DNA of 24,479 bases from CAZDHT01 sp964505325 (GTDB lineage: Bacteria; Planctomycetota; PUPC01), in assembly GCA_964505325.1 (NCBI GenBank), contig CAZDHT010000053.1:1-24479 (forward strand), written 5' to 3'. The notes under the pieces are model-generated. The model was not told the DNA's origin and made no database searches. It saw nothing but the letters and a program-made list of their open reading frames with translations. The position numbers and the translations under genes are program-made. Shown here one piece after another: positions 1 through 8,333 of the stretch (positions within the stretch are counted from its first letter, which is position 1; each line of letters starts with the position of its first letter).

Positions 1-2832
1 CGTTTCCTCTATCCGCTCAACAACCCCGAGGACAGCTACATCGGCGACCTGAGCCGCGCCAAGATCACGAAGAAAGGCATCCAGCGCCCACCGGGCTCGT
101 TCAAGGGCGGCATGACCGACGAGGAGCTCAACTTCCGTGTCAACCCGACGATCTGGCCGGTGATGTGGCGCAAAGGGCCCGACGGCGAGAAGAACGTGTG
201 GGCCATGCCGTGGGGCGGCGCGGTCGGCAAGGTGCTGCTGTACCGCAAGGACCTGTTCGACGAGCACGGCATCCCATATCCCACGGCGGAGTGGACGTGG
301 GACGACCTCTACGACGCGTGCAAGAAGATGACCGATCCCAAGCGTGGCATCTACGGCTTCAAGCTGGGCCTCGGCAAGCACGAGTCCTGGTGGTGGATGA
401 CCTTCCTCTGGTCCGCCGGCGGCGAGGCGATGGTCTACAACGAGGAGAAGGACGAGTGGCGGTGCGTCTTCGACTCGCCCGAAGCTGCCAAGGCGCTGGA
501 CTTCTACACGCGCCTGAGCGCCGAACGGTGGGTCGACCAAGACGGCAAGACCCGCCGGGGCTACGCGTACAAGGAGGCCCAGGGCGGCACGAAGTGGGAC
601 AACGGCGAGATCGCGATGCGGTTCGACTACATCGACGAGAAGGTGTTCTCGAAGATCAACCCGGAGGTGACGGGCATGGCGCCCGTGCCGCTCGGGCCGC
701 CGGACGCGAACGGGAAGCGCATTCGCGGGGCCGAGCTCAACAGCCGCATGATGGGCATCTTCGGCGGCGTCAAGAACCCCGTCGTCCGCGACGCCGCCTG
801 GGAATACATCCGCTGGTACGAGTGCGCGGACGCCGTTCGGGTCAAGACCCGCGTGATGGTCGAGGGCGGGTTGGGGCGGTTCATTAATCCGAAGTACCTG
901 CGGAAGTTCGGGTATCCCGAGGTGGAGCGCCTGGCGCCGAAGGGATGGTCCGAAATCTTCGACATTGCGATCGCCACCGGCAAGGCCGAGCCGTATGGCC
1001 GAAACAGCAACATCGCCTACGACATGATGACGTTCCCGATCCAGAAGGCCGAGGCGAGGATGCGCAACGACCTGTTCTCTGAGGACGAAGGAAAGCGCCT
1101 CGAGCAGATGCGCGAGCTGCTCGTTGCGGCCAACGCGCGCGCCAACGACGAGATGATCGGCATCGTCACGCCGCGCGAACGGCTGTGGCGGAACATCGTG
1201 GCGGTGATCGTGCTGGTGGGGATCGTGATTGGCTTTGGCCTGGTGTTCCGCAAGGTGATCCGTGCGTTCACGCCGCCCGCGGCCACGATGCTGGCCGAGG
1301 GCCAGATCAAGTGGGGGTTCCGCAAGTACGCCTGGGCTTACCTCCTGCTGGTCCCGGCGGTGCTGACTGTCCTGGTCTGGCGGTACGTCCCGCTGGCGCG
1401 CGGGTCGATCATGGCGTTCCAGGATTACCGGCTCGTCGGGCATTCGACGTGGGTGTGGGTCGAGAACTTCGGCAACCTGCTCTGGAACAACGTCTGGTGG
1501 CAGGCGGTCGTCAATACCGGCCGCTACAGCCTCCTGGTAATTTCCCTGACGTTCATGCCGCCGATCATCCTGGCCATCCTGCTGCAGGAGGTGCCGCGCG
1601 GCAAGATCCTGTTTCGTACGATCTACTACCTGCCCGCGGTCATCGCCGGGCTGGTGATGACGCTGCTGTGGCGCGAGTTCTACGACCCGACGGAGACGGG
1701 GGCTCTCAACGCGATTATCCTCAAGATCCCGGCCGTCGGGTTCCTGATCCTGGGGGTGGCGTTGTTGGCGGTGGCGCTGCTGTTCGCGCGGCGCATGTGG
1801 TATCACGGGATGGAACTGGCGGCTTGGGTGTTCACCCTGGCAGGTGTCGCCCTGTTCCTGACGTGCGGCGGCCTGGCCGGGCCGATCTTCTTCCGTCCCG
1901 GCGAGAAGCTTTCGCTTGTCCTGCCGGCGATGCTGTACGTCGCCTTCGGCGGAGTGCTGCTGGCTGTTGCGATCGCGCTTGTCTGCCGGATGTGGGTGGA
2001 CCGAGCGGCTAGGTGCGATCGGCTGATCGTGATGGCGGCGGTGACCGTCCTGCTCGCCTGCGGGGTGTTGGGTCTCTTGCAGCACCTCAGTCAGGCGGGT
2101 GAGACCGCCGGCTCCGGGGACCCCGCCCTGATCGCGACCAGTCGGGCGCCGCTGCTGTGGCTGGCGTGGGGCGGTGCGCTGCTGGCCGTTGCCATGGTGG
2201 CCGCCCGCCGCTTGGCCCGTCGCGAACGGGCGACGGCCGCTAGGCGCGTCGCGCTGGCCGGGCCGGTAGCGCTGGTCGGCTGCGCGACGGTGCCGCTGGT
2301 GGCGAAGTTCGGCCAGCCGCTGGTCGAGAGCCTGGCGCTGTTCGCCCGGCGCATCTTCGAGGTCACGCCCGAGCCGTATGCCTGGCTGACCAATCCCAAT
2401 ACGGCAATGCTTGCGATCGTCATTCCGATGGTCTGGGCCGGGATGGGTCCGGGCTGCCTGATTTACCTTGCCGCGCTGAAGGGCATCGCTGACGATTACT
2501 ACGAGGCCGCCGACGTCGACGGCGCGACGTTCATCGACAAAATCCTGTTCCTCGTGTTTCCGATCCTCAAGCCGCTGATCCTGATCAACTTCATCGGCGT
2601 GTTCATCGCATCCTTCTACGGGTCGACGGCCTCAATTCTGGTGATGACGGCCGGCGGGGCGAACACGGAGACGGCCGGGCTGCACATCTTCTACAAGGCG
2701 TTCGTCTTCCTGAAGTTCGGCCCGGCCACCGCGATGGCCTGGGTCCTGGCGTTCATGCTCATAGGCTTTACCGTGCATCAACTGCGGATTCTCTCACGGC
2801 TGGAGTTCCGGACGACGGGACAGAAGAAGTAG
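1..2832 (+). CDS. Sugar ABC importer: solute-binding domain fused to MalF-type permease (5' partial)
   Basis: The frame is open from base 1, so the start lies outside the window; 943 residues are visible. Residues 1 to about 390 read as a family 1 extracellular solute-binding domain (WAMPWGG, LYRKDLFDEHGIP, WTWDDLYDACKKM). A hydrophobic segment follows near 1186-1260, then a MalF-type permease from about 1318 (YAWAYLLLVPAVLTVLVW, LFRTIYYLPAVIAGLVMTLL). The EAA loop that contacts the ATPase is clear near 2488-2560 (YYEAADVDGATFIDKIL). Between GALNAII and WLTNPNTA, which are normally close together in MalF, there is an extra block of about 200 residues (1738-2340) with six predicted membrane helices. 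The fusion would tether the binding protein to its own permease. The MalG partner begins 3 bp downstream. No ATPase gene is visible. The transported sugar is unknown; an oligosaccharide is likely from the neighbouring glycosidases. Confidence 0.9.
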   Translation, partial: RFLYPLNNPEDSYIGDLSRAKITKKGIQRPPGSFKGGMTDEELNFRVNPTIWPVMWRKGPDGEKNVWAMPWGGAVGKVLLYRKDLFDEHGIPYPTAEWTWDDLYDACKKMTDPKRGIYGFKLGLGKHESWWWMTFLWSAGGEAMVYNEEKDEWRCVFDSPEAAKALDFYTRLSAERWVDQDGKTRRGYAYKEAQGGTKWDNGEIAMRFDYIDEKVFSKINPEVTGMAPVPLGPPDANGKRIRGAELNSRMMGIFGGVKNPVVRDAAWEYIRWYECADAVRVKTRVMVEGGLGRFINPKYLRKFGYPEVERLAPKGWSEIFDIAIATGKAEPYGRNSNIAYDMMTFPIQKAEARMRNDLFSEDEGKRLEQMRELLVAANARANDEMIGIVTPRERLWRNIVAVIVLVGIVIGFGLVFRKVIRAFTPPAATMLAEGQIKWGFRKYAWAYLLLVPAVLTVLVWRYVPLARGSIMAFQDYRLVGHSTWVWVENFGNLLWNNVWWQAVVNTGRYSLLVISLTFMPPIILAILLQEVPRGKILFRTIYYLPAVIAGLVMTLLWREFYDPTETGALNAIILKIPAVGFLILGVALLAVALLFARRMWYHGMELAAWVFTLAGVALFLTCGGLAGPIFFRPGEKLSLVLPAMLYVAFGGVLLAVAIALVCRMWVDRAARCDRLIVMAAVTVLLACGVLGLLQHLSQAGETAGSGDPALIATSRAPLLWLAWGGALLAVAMVAARRLARRERATAARRVALAGPVALVGCATVPLVAKFGQPLVESLALFARRIFEVTPEPYAWLTNPNTAMLAIVIPMVWAGMGPGCLIYLAALKGIADDYYEAADVDGATFIDKILFLVFPILKPLILINFIGVFIASFYGSTASILVMTAGGANTETAGLHIFYKAFVFLKFGPATAMAWVLAFMLIGFTVHQLRILSRLEFRTTGQKK
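1741..2340 (+). repeat. Triplicated two-helix membrane module inside the MalF-type permease
   Basis: Three units begin near 1741, 1939 and 2161. Each opens with a similar helix: LGVALLAVALLFARRMW, FGGVLLAVAIALVCRMW and WGGALLAVAMVAARRLA. Each is followed by a charged linker and a second hydrophobic helix. Unit spacing is 66 and 74 codons. Six helices in total would preserve the topology of the flanking permease. Low-complexity convergence of hydrophobic helices is possible, but the shared small-residue/LLAVA/arginine pattern at matching places favours duplication. Confidence 0.6.
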
Positions 2833-2835
2833 TCC

Positions 2836-5079
2836 ATGCCCATCATTTCGAGAATCGGCCGACGGCACATCACGACCCGGCTGCTGGTCTTCACGATCTA
2901 CGCGGTGCTGTTCGCCGGCGCCGTGACGATGGTGTACCCGTTCTTGCTGATGCTCGCCGGAAGCAGCAAGAGCAATGCCGACCTGAGCGAATCGCGCCTG
3001 GTCCCGCGGTTCCTTACGGGTGAGGAGGCGCTGTGGATCAAGCACGTCGAGGGCCTGTTCAACGAATCGCTGGCCATGATGCGCCAGGTCCACGACAGCG
3101 ACGCGCCCGCCTTTCGCTACACCGACCGCGCCGAGGCCGAGCGGAGGGTGAAGGACGCGAGGAAGCAGCTCGAGGCAGCGGAGGCCGGCGGCAAGTCCGA
3201 CCCGGAGCTTGAGAAAGCCCGGAAGGCGCTGGAGGAAGCCCAGTGGGCGCTGGAGCGGCGGCTCAAGCCGCCCCGGCACGTGAACGCGGCGCCGGTCGTG
3301 GCGTGGCGGGCGTTCCTTGACGAGAACCCGCAGCCGCACTACGCCTACACCATCGGGTACCTGTGGGCCCCGGTTTCGCGGGGCGTCATTCCGCGGGCGA
3401 TGCGGTCGATCAAGAACGAGCTGATCGAGCGGTTCGACGGCGACCTGGACCGGCTGAACCGCGAGTTCGGGACCCAATACCGCAGTTGGGGCGACGTGTT
3501 CCTGCGGTCGGAGGACTATCTGCTGAGGCGGAACAAGCCCGCCAACACGCCGTTCGCCCGTGCCCTGCGCGACTTCAAGAAGCGCCAGCCGATTGAGAGC
3601 CGCTACTACTTCACCCCCGAGGGCGCGTACAAGGAACTGCTGCTCAAGACCAAGTACTCCCGCAAGATCAAGACGTACAACAAGGAACACGGGACGGCGT
3701 ATGCGTCGTACAAGGAGGTGCACCTCGACCGCCGCGTGCCGACCGGCCCCGGCCGGACCGACAAAGAACGCGAGGACTGGCTGGGATTCGTGCGAAAGGA
3801 CCTCAACCTGCTCTGGATTCGGGCCACCGCCGCCGCCGCGCCCGCCTATCGGGCGTTCCTCCGAGCCAAGTACGCTGACATCGCCAAGCTCAACGAGAAG
3901 TACGGGACGACGTACGGCAGGTTCGACGACATCCCGCTGATCGACGAGCCGCCGGGCGAGGGGCTGGCCCTGTCCGACTGGACCGCCTTTCTCCAGGGCT
4001 GGGCGGACCCGGATGCCATCGACAAGTACCGCGTGTTCCTCAAAGGCAAGTACCGGGACATCGCCGCGCTCAACCGCCAGTACGGCACGGCCTACGGCTC
4101 CTTCAACGACGTCCCGTTCTCCGAAAAGGCCCCGAAGGGCGAGCTGGCCGCGGTCGACTGGAAGGCGTTCCTCCAGGCCTGGAAGGAGCAGACCGCCGGC
4201 AAACTCCACGTCCACATGCTGCCCGCGGACACCGTCCGAATCCACAGCACCGGCTTCCTGTTCCGCGATTACCTGAAGAAGCGCTACGTCACCGTCGAGA
4301 AGGCCAACACCGAGCTGGGCACGGACTTCGCCCGCTGGCTAGACTTCACCCCGCCGCAGCGCGATATGCACTACTTGGCCTTCAAGCAGCAGACCGGGCG
4401 GCTGCGAAGCGAGTTCGTCGTGCGCAACTACATCACCGTGTGGGACTTTATGGTCCTCCACGGGCGGGGCATTCTGAACACGGCCATCTACTGCATCCTG
4501 GCCGTCGTCGGGGCGCTGCTGGTGAACCCGCTTGCCGCCTATGCCCTGAGCCGATACAAGCCGCCCAGCGCCTACAAGGTCCTGCTGTTCCTCATGCTCA
4601 CCATGGCGTTCCCGCCGATGGTGACCACGATCCCCGTCTTCCTGATGCTCCGCCAGTTCAGCATGCTCAATACCTTCTGGGCGCTCATCCTGCCCGGCCT
4701 GGCCAGCGGCTATTCCATCTTCCTGCTCAAGGGCTTCTTCGACTCGCTCCCGCAGGAGCTTTACGAGAGTGCGGCGCTGGACGGCGCCGGCGAGTTCCGC
4801 ATCTTCTGGCAGATCACCATGAGTCTCAGCAAGCCCATCCTGGCGGTGATCGCGCTGGGCGCGTTCAAGATGGCCTACACCAACTTCATGTTCGCGCTGC
4901 TTATCTGCCAGGATCAGCAGATGTGGACGCTGATGGTGTGGCTGTTTCAACTGCGCCAGCGCAGCGGCCAGGGGGTGATTTTCGCGTCGCTCATCATCGC
5001 CGCCATCCCCACCTTCCTCATCTTCGCGTTTTGCCAGAACATTATCATGCGCGGCATCGTGGTGCCGGTCGAGAAGTAG
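2836..5079 (+). CDS. MalG-type sugar ABC permease with a ~500-residue repeat-bearing insertion
   Basis: This 747-residue protein is over twice the usual MalG length (about 280). Residues 16-41 form the first membrane helix. The permease core spans about 546-745, with ILNTAIYCILAVVGALLV, the AAYALSRY segment and the EAA loop at 641-660 (ELYESAALDGAGEF). The intervening region of about 500 residues is hydrophilic and, from normal MalG topology, should be extracytoplasmic. It holds a probable coiled coil at 97-143 rich in Glu, Lys and Ala, then five degenerate repeats at about 191, 265, 338, 398 and 474. The gene starts 3 bp after the MalF-type gene, so the two are almost surely co-transcribed and form the heterodimeric channel. 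A role for the insertion in substrate capture or docking of the fused binding domain is inference. Confidence 0.9.
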   Translation: MPIISRIGRRHITTRLLVFTIYAVLFAGAVTMVYPFLLMLAGSSKSNADLSESRLVPRFLTGEEALWIKHVEGLFNESLAMMRQVHDSDAPAFRYTDRAEAERRVKDARKQLEAAEAGGKSDPELEKARKALEEAQWALERRLKPPRHVNAAPVVAWRAFLDENPQPHYAYTIGYLWAPVSRGVIPRAMRSIKNELIERFDGDLDRLNREFGTQYRSWGDVFLRSEDYLLRRNKPANTPFARALRDFKKRQPIESRYYFTPEGAYKELLLKTKYSRKIKTYNKEHGTAYASYKEVHLDRRVPTGPGRTDKEREDWLGFVRKDLNLLWIRATAAAAPAYRAFLRAKYADIAKLNEKYGTTYGRFDDIPLIDEPPGEGLALSDWTAFLQGWADPDAIDKYRVFLKGKYRDIAALNRQYGTAYGSFNDVPFSEKAPKGELAAVDWKAFLQAWKEQTAGKLHVHMLPADTVRIHSTGFLFRDYLKKRYVTVEKANTELGTDFARWLDFTPPQRDMHYLAFKQQTGRLRSEFVVRNYITVWDFMVLHGRGILNTAIYCILAVVGALLVNPLAAYALSRYKPPSAYKVLLFLMLTMAFPPMVTTIPVFLMLRQFSMLNTFWALILPGLASGYSIFLLKGFFDSLPQELYESAALDGAGEFRIFWQITMSLSKPILAVIALGAFKMAYTNFMFALLICQDQQMWTLMVWLFQLRQRSGQGVIFASLIIAAIPTFLIFAFCQNIIMRGIVVPVEK
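3406..4344 (+). repeat. Five 'KY..I..LN..YGT.Y..F.D' protein repeats in the MalG-type insertion
   Basis: The repeat cores are LDRLNREFGTQYRSWGDV, IKTYNKEHGTAYASYKEV, IAKLNEKYGTTYGRFDDI, IAALNRQYGTAYGSFNDV and VEKANTELGTDFARWLDF. Copies 3 and 4 (3847-4206) are the closest: they start exactly 60 codons apart and share the flanks too (LSDWTAFLQGW against AVDWKAFLQAW). The LN..YGT.Y core resembles, from memory, a short segment of GH42-type beta-galactosidases. This is protein-level repetition; the DNA is only partly conserved. Confidence 0.8.
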
Positions 5080-5082
5080 GCA

Positions 5083-5095
5083 GGCGGGAGCCGCC
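5083..5095. terminator. Short GC hairpin between convergent genes
   Basis: GGCGG-GAG-CCGCC lies in the 33 bp between the end of the MalG-type gene and the end of the kinase gene on the opposite strand. The position suits a shared terminator, but the stem is only 5 bp and there is no T-run. Confidence 0.3.
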
Positions 5096-5112
5096 GCCGG
5101 CCGGCCAATATT

Positions 5113-6801
5113 CTACGAGCGCTGCCGCTCGCGGATTGCGATGAGGGCCTTCATCATCTCCGCCATCCGGCCCGACCATTCCGCCGTGCCGAACGCGTCG
5201 TGCAACTGCCGATACAGCTCATACAGCTCGGCGTAGACGGCCTGGCTCTCGCCGTCCGGCTTCGCCTCGTAGGCCTCGTCCCGCACGCCGCACATGGCCG
5301 CTTGCGCGGCGGCGACGTCGTGGAACGCGCCCGCGGCGACCGCGCCGAAGATCGCGGCGCCCAGCGCACAGGTCTGATCGCTGCGAGAGACCTTCATCGG
5401 CCGCCCGGTAACGTCGGCGTAGATCTGCATCAGCAGCGGGTTCTTTGTGGCCAGCCCGCCGCAGTTGACGATCTCCCTGACCGGCACGCCGTATTCCTCG
5501 ATCCGCTTGATGATCGTGAGGGCGCCGAACGCGGTCGCCTCGATCAGCGCCCGGTAGACCTCGTGGGCCTCGGTGTGGAGCGTCTGACCGATGAGCAGGC
5601 CCGTCAGGCGCACGTCCACCAGGATCGTCCGGTTGCCGTTGTTCCAATCGAGCGCGATCAAGCCGTGCTCGCCCGGCTTCAGCTTCGCTGCTGCTTCCAT
5701 CAGGCCGTCGAACTTCTCGTCGGCTGTCTTGCCGTACCTCTCCGGGACAAGGTGATTGACGAACCATAGGAAGATGTCGCCGACCGCGGACTGCCCGGCT
5801 TCGATCCCGTAGAACCCCGGCAAGATCGAGCCGTCCACGATCCCGCACACGCCGGGAATGTCGGCCAGCTCCGTCCCGGCCGGTTTGACCATCATGTCGC
5901 AGGTGCTGGTGCCGAGGATCTTGACCAGCGTACCTTCGCGGACGCCGGCCCCGACCGCGCCCATGTGCGCGTCGAACGCCCCCACGGCGATGGCGATGCC
6001 CGGCTTCAGCCCAAGCTTCTCGGCCCATGCCTCTGACAGCCGCCCGGCGACGTGGTCAGACGGGACGGCTTTCTCGTACAGCCGCCCCCGTAGGTCCGCC
6101 AGCGCCGGATCAACCTGTCCGAGGAACTCCGCGTCGGGCAGGCCGTCCCATTCCTCGCAATACATCGCCTTGTGGCCGGCCGCGCAGACGCTCCGCACAA
6201 TTGCCTCGGGCTTCGTGTTGCCCGCCAGCAGCGCTGGGACCCAGTCGCAGTATTCCACGAAGCTGTGCGCCGCGTCGAAGACCTCCGGCGCGACGTTCTT
6301 GCAGTGCAGGGCCTTGCTCCAGAACCACTCGGACGAGTACGTCCCGCCGCACTTGGCGAGGTAGTGCGGCCGCATCTCGGCGGCCACCTCCGTGATCCGC
6401 GCCGCCTCCGCGTGGCCCGTATGGTCCTTCCACAGCCACGCCATCGCGCTCAGGTTATCCTTGAACTCCGCCAGCATCCCAAGCGGCGTGCCATCGGCGT
6501 CGACCGGCATCGGCGTGCTGCCCGTGGTGTCGATTCCGATCCCGACGATGTCGTACGGATCGAATCCCGGATCGGCCCCTCTCGCTTCGTTAATCACCTC
6601 AGTGATGGCGGCGAAAGCGTCGATGTAGTCCTGGGGATTCTGCCGGGCGAGGTTCGGCTCCTTCGGGTCCAGCAGAATCCCGTCCTCGCCGGACGGATAG
6701 CTGAACACGTGTCCCGCGAGCTCCCGTCCGTCGGCCAGGTCGACGATCAGCGACCGGCACGAATTGGTCCCGTAGTCCAGCCCGAGAGCGTATTTCCCCA
6801 T
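5113..6801 (-). CDS. araB: FGGY-family kinase, probable L-ribulokinase
   Basis: At 562 residues this matches the length of AraB (about 566 in E. coli). The enzyme would phosphorylate L-ribulose, or a related ketopentose, to the 5-phosphate with ATP in the cytoplasm. The N-terminal ATPase-fold motif is LGLDYGTNSCRSLIVD (D9, G11, T12). The expected catalytic base is D277 in VGAFDAHMGAVG, followed by LGTSTCDMM and, near 446-464, NCGGLATKNPLLMQIYADV, which matches the FGGY signature region. A strong Shine-Dalgarno (GGAGAGG) sits just before the ATG. The gene begins 47 bp after the isomerase gene and is the last of the minus-strand cluster. Other FGGY substrates (ribitol, D-ribulose, L-fuculose) cannot be excluded, because the paired isomerase is FucI-like rather than a classical AraA. 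Confidence 0.88.
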   Translation of the reverse strand: MGKYALGLDYGTNSCRSLIVDLADGRELAGHVFSYPSGEDGILLDPKEPNLARQNPQDYIDAFAAITEVINEARGADPGFDPYDIVGIGIDTTGSTPMPVDADGTPLGMLAEFKDNLSAMAWLWKDHTGHAEAARITEVAAEMRPHYLAKCGGTYSSEWFWSKALHCKNVAPEVFDAAHSFVEYCDWVPALLAGNTKPEAIVRSVCAAGHKAMYCEEWDGLPDAEFLGQVDPALADLRGRLYEKAVPSDHVAGRLSEAWAEKLGLKPGIAIAVGAFDAHMGAVGAGVREGTLVKILGTSTCDMMVKPAGTELADIPGVCGIVDGSILPGFYGIEAGQSAVGDIFLWFVNHLVPERYGKTADEKFDGLMEAAAKLKPGEHGLIALDWNNGNRTILVDVRLTGLLIGQTLHTEAHEVYRALIEATAFGALTIIKRIEEYGVPVREIVNCGGLATKNPLLMQIYADVTGRPMKVSRSDQTCALGAAIFGAVAAGAFHDVAAAQAAMCGVRDEAYEAKPDGESQAVYAELYELYRQLHDAFGTAEWSGRMAEMMKALIAIRERQRS

Positions 6802-6848
6802 TTCCCTCTCCTCTCTGCGATCTCAGCGTGCTCTGCGGTGGATCCTCA

Positions 6849-8333
6849 TCATGCAAAAGGGTTCTCGCTGGCGTAAGGCACGCCCGCCGGCCGCGGCGCG
6901 TCGACAGCGTCCACCCCCAGCAGCTTCACCGCATCGAACAGGATCTTGCCGACGTGCGCGAAGCCGACCGCGGTGTGGTGCGGGAACTGTTTCTCAAGAA
7001 GGACATGCCGGTAGAACCGCGCGAAGTTCGGGATGCCGACGATGCCGATGCCGCCGAACGAGCAGGGGTCGGCGTCGAGGATGCGCCCCTCGGCAACGTA
7101 GCTTTGCAGATGGCAATCGGCCGTGCCCTGGAGGCGGAAGCTGGTGACCGGCCCGGGCCTCAGCCGGCCTTCGAGTGTGCCGCACGTGATGTCCGGCTCC
7201 GCGTCCGGCTCCATCAGGCGGTGCATGATGAGCTGGTACTTCATCACGGCGTCGCACAGATGGCAGCTCGGGGTGTTGCCGCAGTGGAAGCCCATGAACA
7301 GGTCGGCCCGGTCGGCGCCTTTCAGATCGTGGATCTCGATGTCGTCGGGTACGGTGTTGTTGATGTCGAGCAGCGTGGCCGGCTGCAGCGACGCAAGCTG
7401 ACACAGGTACTCGGACACGGCGCCGTAGATGTCCACCTCGCACGCGACCGGGATGCCGCGGCTCGCCAGGCGGCTGTTCACGAAGCACGGCACGAACCCG
7501 AACGCCGGCTCGAACGACGGCCAGCACTTGTTGGCATAGACGCCGAACTGCCGCGAGCCGAGGTTCTCTTCGAAGAACGCCATCAGCGCCAACTCGAACT
7601 GCGCCAGTTGCTCCAGCTTCTCCGGATGCTGGTTGCCCTCGCCGAGCTCGGCGGCCATGTCGGCGGCCACCGCCTCGATCTCGTCCTTCCGCTCCGCCAC
7701 CGAGTTGTACAGCACGTACATATCCAGCTCGGAGTTCTCCATCACCTCGATGCCGAGGTCGTACAGCGGCTTGATGGGCGCGTTGCAGGCGTAGAAGTCC
7801 TGCGGGCGCGGGCCGAACGAAAATGTCTTCAGGTTCTTGATGCCGATCACCACGCGGGCGACGTCGGTGAAGTGCGCGACCATCCTGGCAATGTCCGCCG
7901 GCAGGCCGACCGGCCGCTCGGGAATGTGCGCCCGCAGGTTGCGGAGCCCGGCGTTGAGCGAGGCGTTGAGCATCCCGCAGAACGCATCGCCGCGCCCCTC
8001 GATGAGTGCGTCCTTGGCTTCCTCTGCCGCACCGCAGAGCATGAACGGCACGCCCATTTCTTTGGCGAAGATCGTTGTCGGGCCCTCGGGGCCGAAGTTG
8101 CCGAGGTAGATCGCAACCGCGTTGACGCGCTTCTCACGCATCTCGGCGGCGGCGGCCATCGCGTCCTTGCCCGACTCGATGATGACCGAGCACGGGACCA
8201 CGGCGACCTTCGCCTTCTCGCACTCGGCGACGACGTGCTCCATCCGCCTCCGGCTGATCTCAATCGGGAAGCAGTCGCGGCTCACCGCGACCAGCCCCAT
8301 CGTCACGTCCGGCGTGTTCTTCAGGTTGGTCAT
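6849..8333 (-). CDS. L-fucose/L-arabinose isomerase family protein
   Basis: This 494-residue protein belongs to the FucI/AraA superfamily, metal-dependent aldose-ketose isomerases. Metal ligands can be placed: E299 (ACEVDIYGA), D323 (LLDINN) and a histidine of the PHH at 451-453. The 24-residue E-to-D spacing equals that of E. coli FucI (E337, D361). The N-terminal half has the expected alpha/beta pattern (VNAVAIYLGNFGPEGP, FMLCGAAEE). The start is supported by AAAGGAG seven bases upstream, located inside the preceding gene, with a 4-bp ATGA overlap to it. The kinase follows after 47 bp, giving an isomerase-kinase pair. The substrate is uncertain: L-arabinose, L-fucose or D-arabinose are the main options, and the AraB-like kinase tips the balance to arabinose. 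Confidence 0.85.
   Translation of the reverse strand: MTNLKNTPDVTMGLVAVSRDCFPIEISRRRMEHVVAECEKAKVAVVPCSVIIESGKDAMAAAAEMREKRVNAVAIYLGNFGPEGPTTIFAKEMGVPFMLCGAAEEAKDALIEGRGDAFCGMLNASLNAGLRNLRAHIPERPVGLPADIARMVAHFTDVARVVIGIKNLKTFSFGPRPQDFYACNAPIKPLYDLGIEVMENSELDMYVLYNSVAERKDEIEAVAADMAAELGEGNQHPEKLEQLAQFELALMAFFEENLGSRQFGVYANKCWPSFEPAFGFVPCFVNSRLASRGIPVACEVDIYGAVSEYLCQLASLQPATLLDINNTVPDDIEIHDLKGADRADLFMGFHCGNTPSCHLCDAVMKYQLIMHRLMEPDAEPDITCGTLEGRLRPGPVTSFRLQGTADCHLQSYVAEGRILDADPCSFGGIGIVGIPNFARFYRHVLLEKQFPHHTAVGFAHVGKILFDAVKLLGVDAVDAPRPAGVPYASENPFA

Noticed and set aside
2794..4245. 483-codon open frame antisense to the MalG-type gene
   Set aside because: Same GC-driven shadow effect; the sense frame has permease motifs and repeats.
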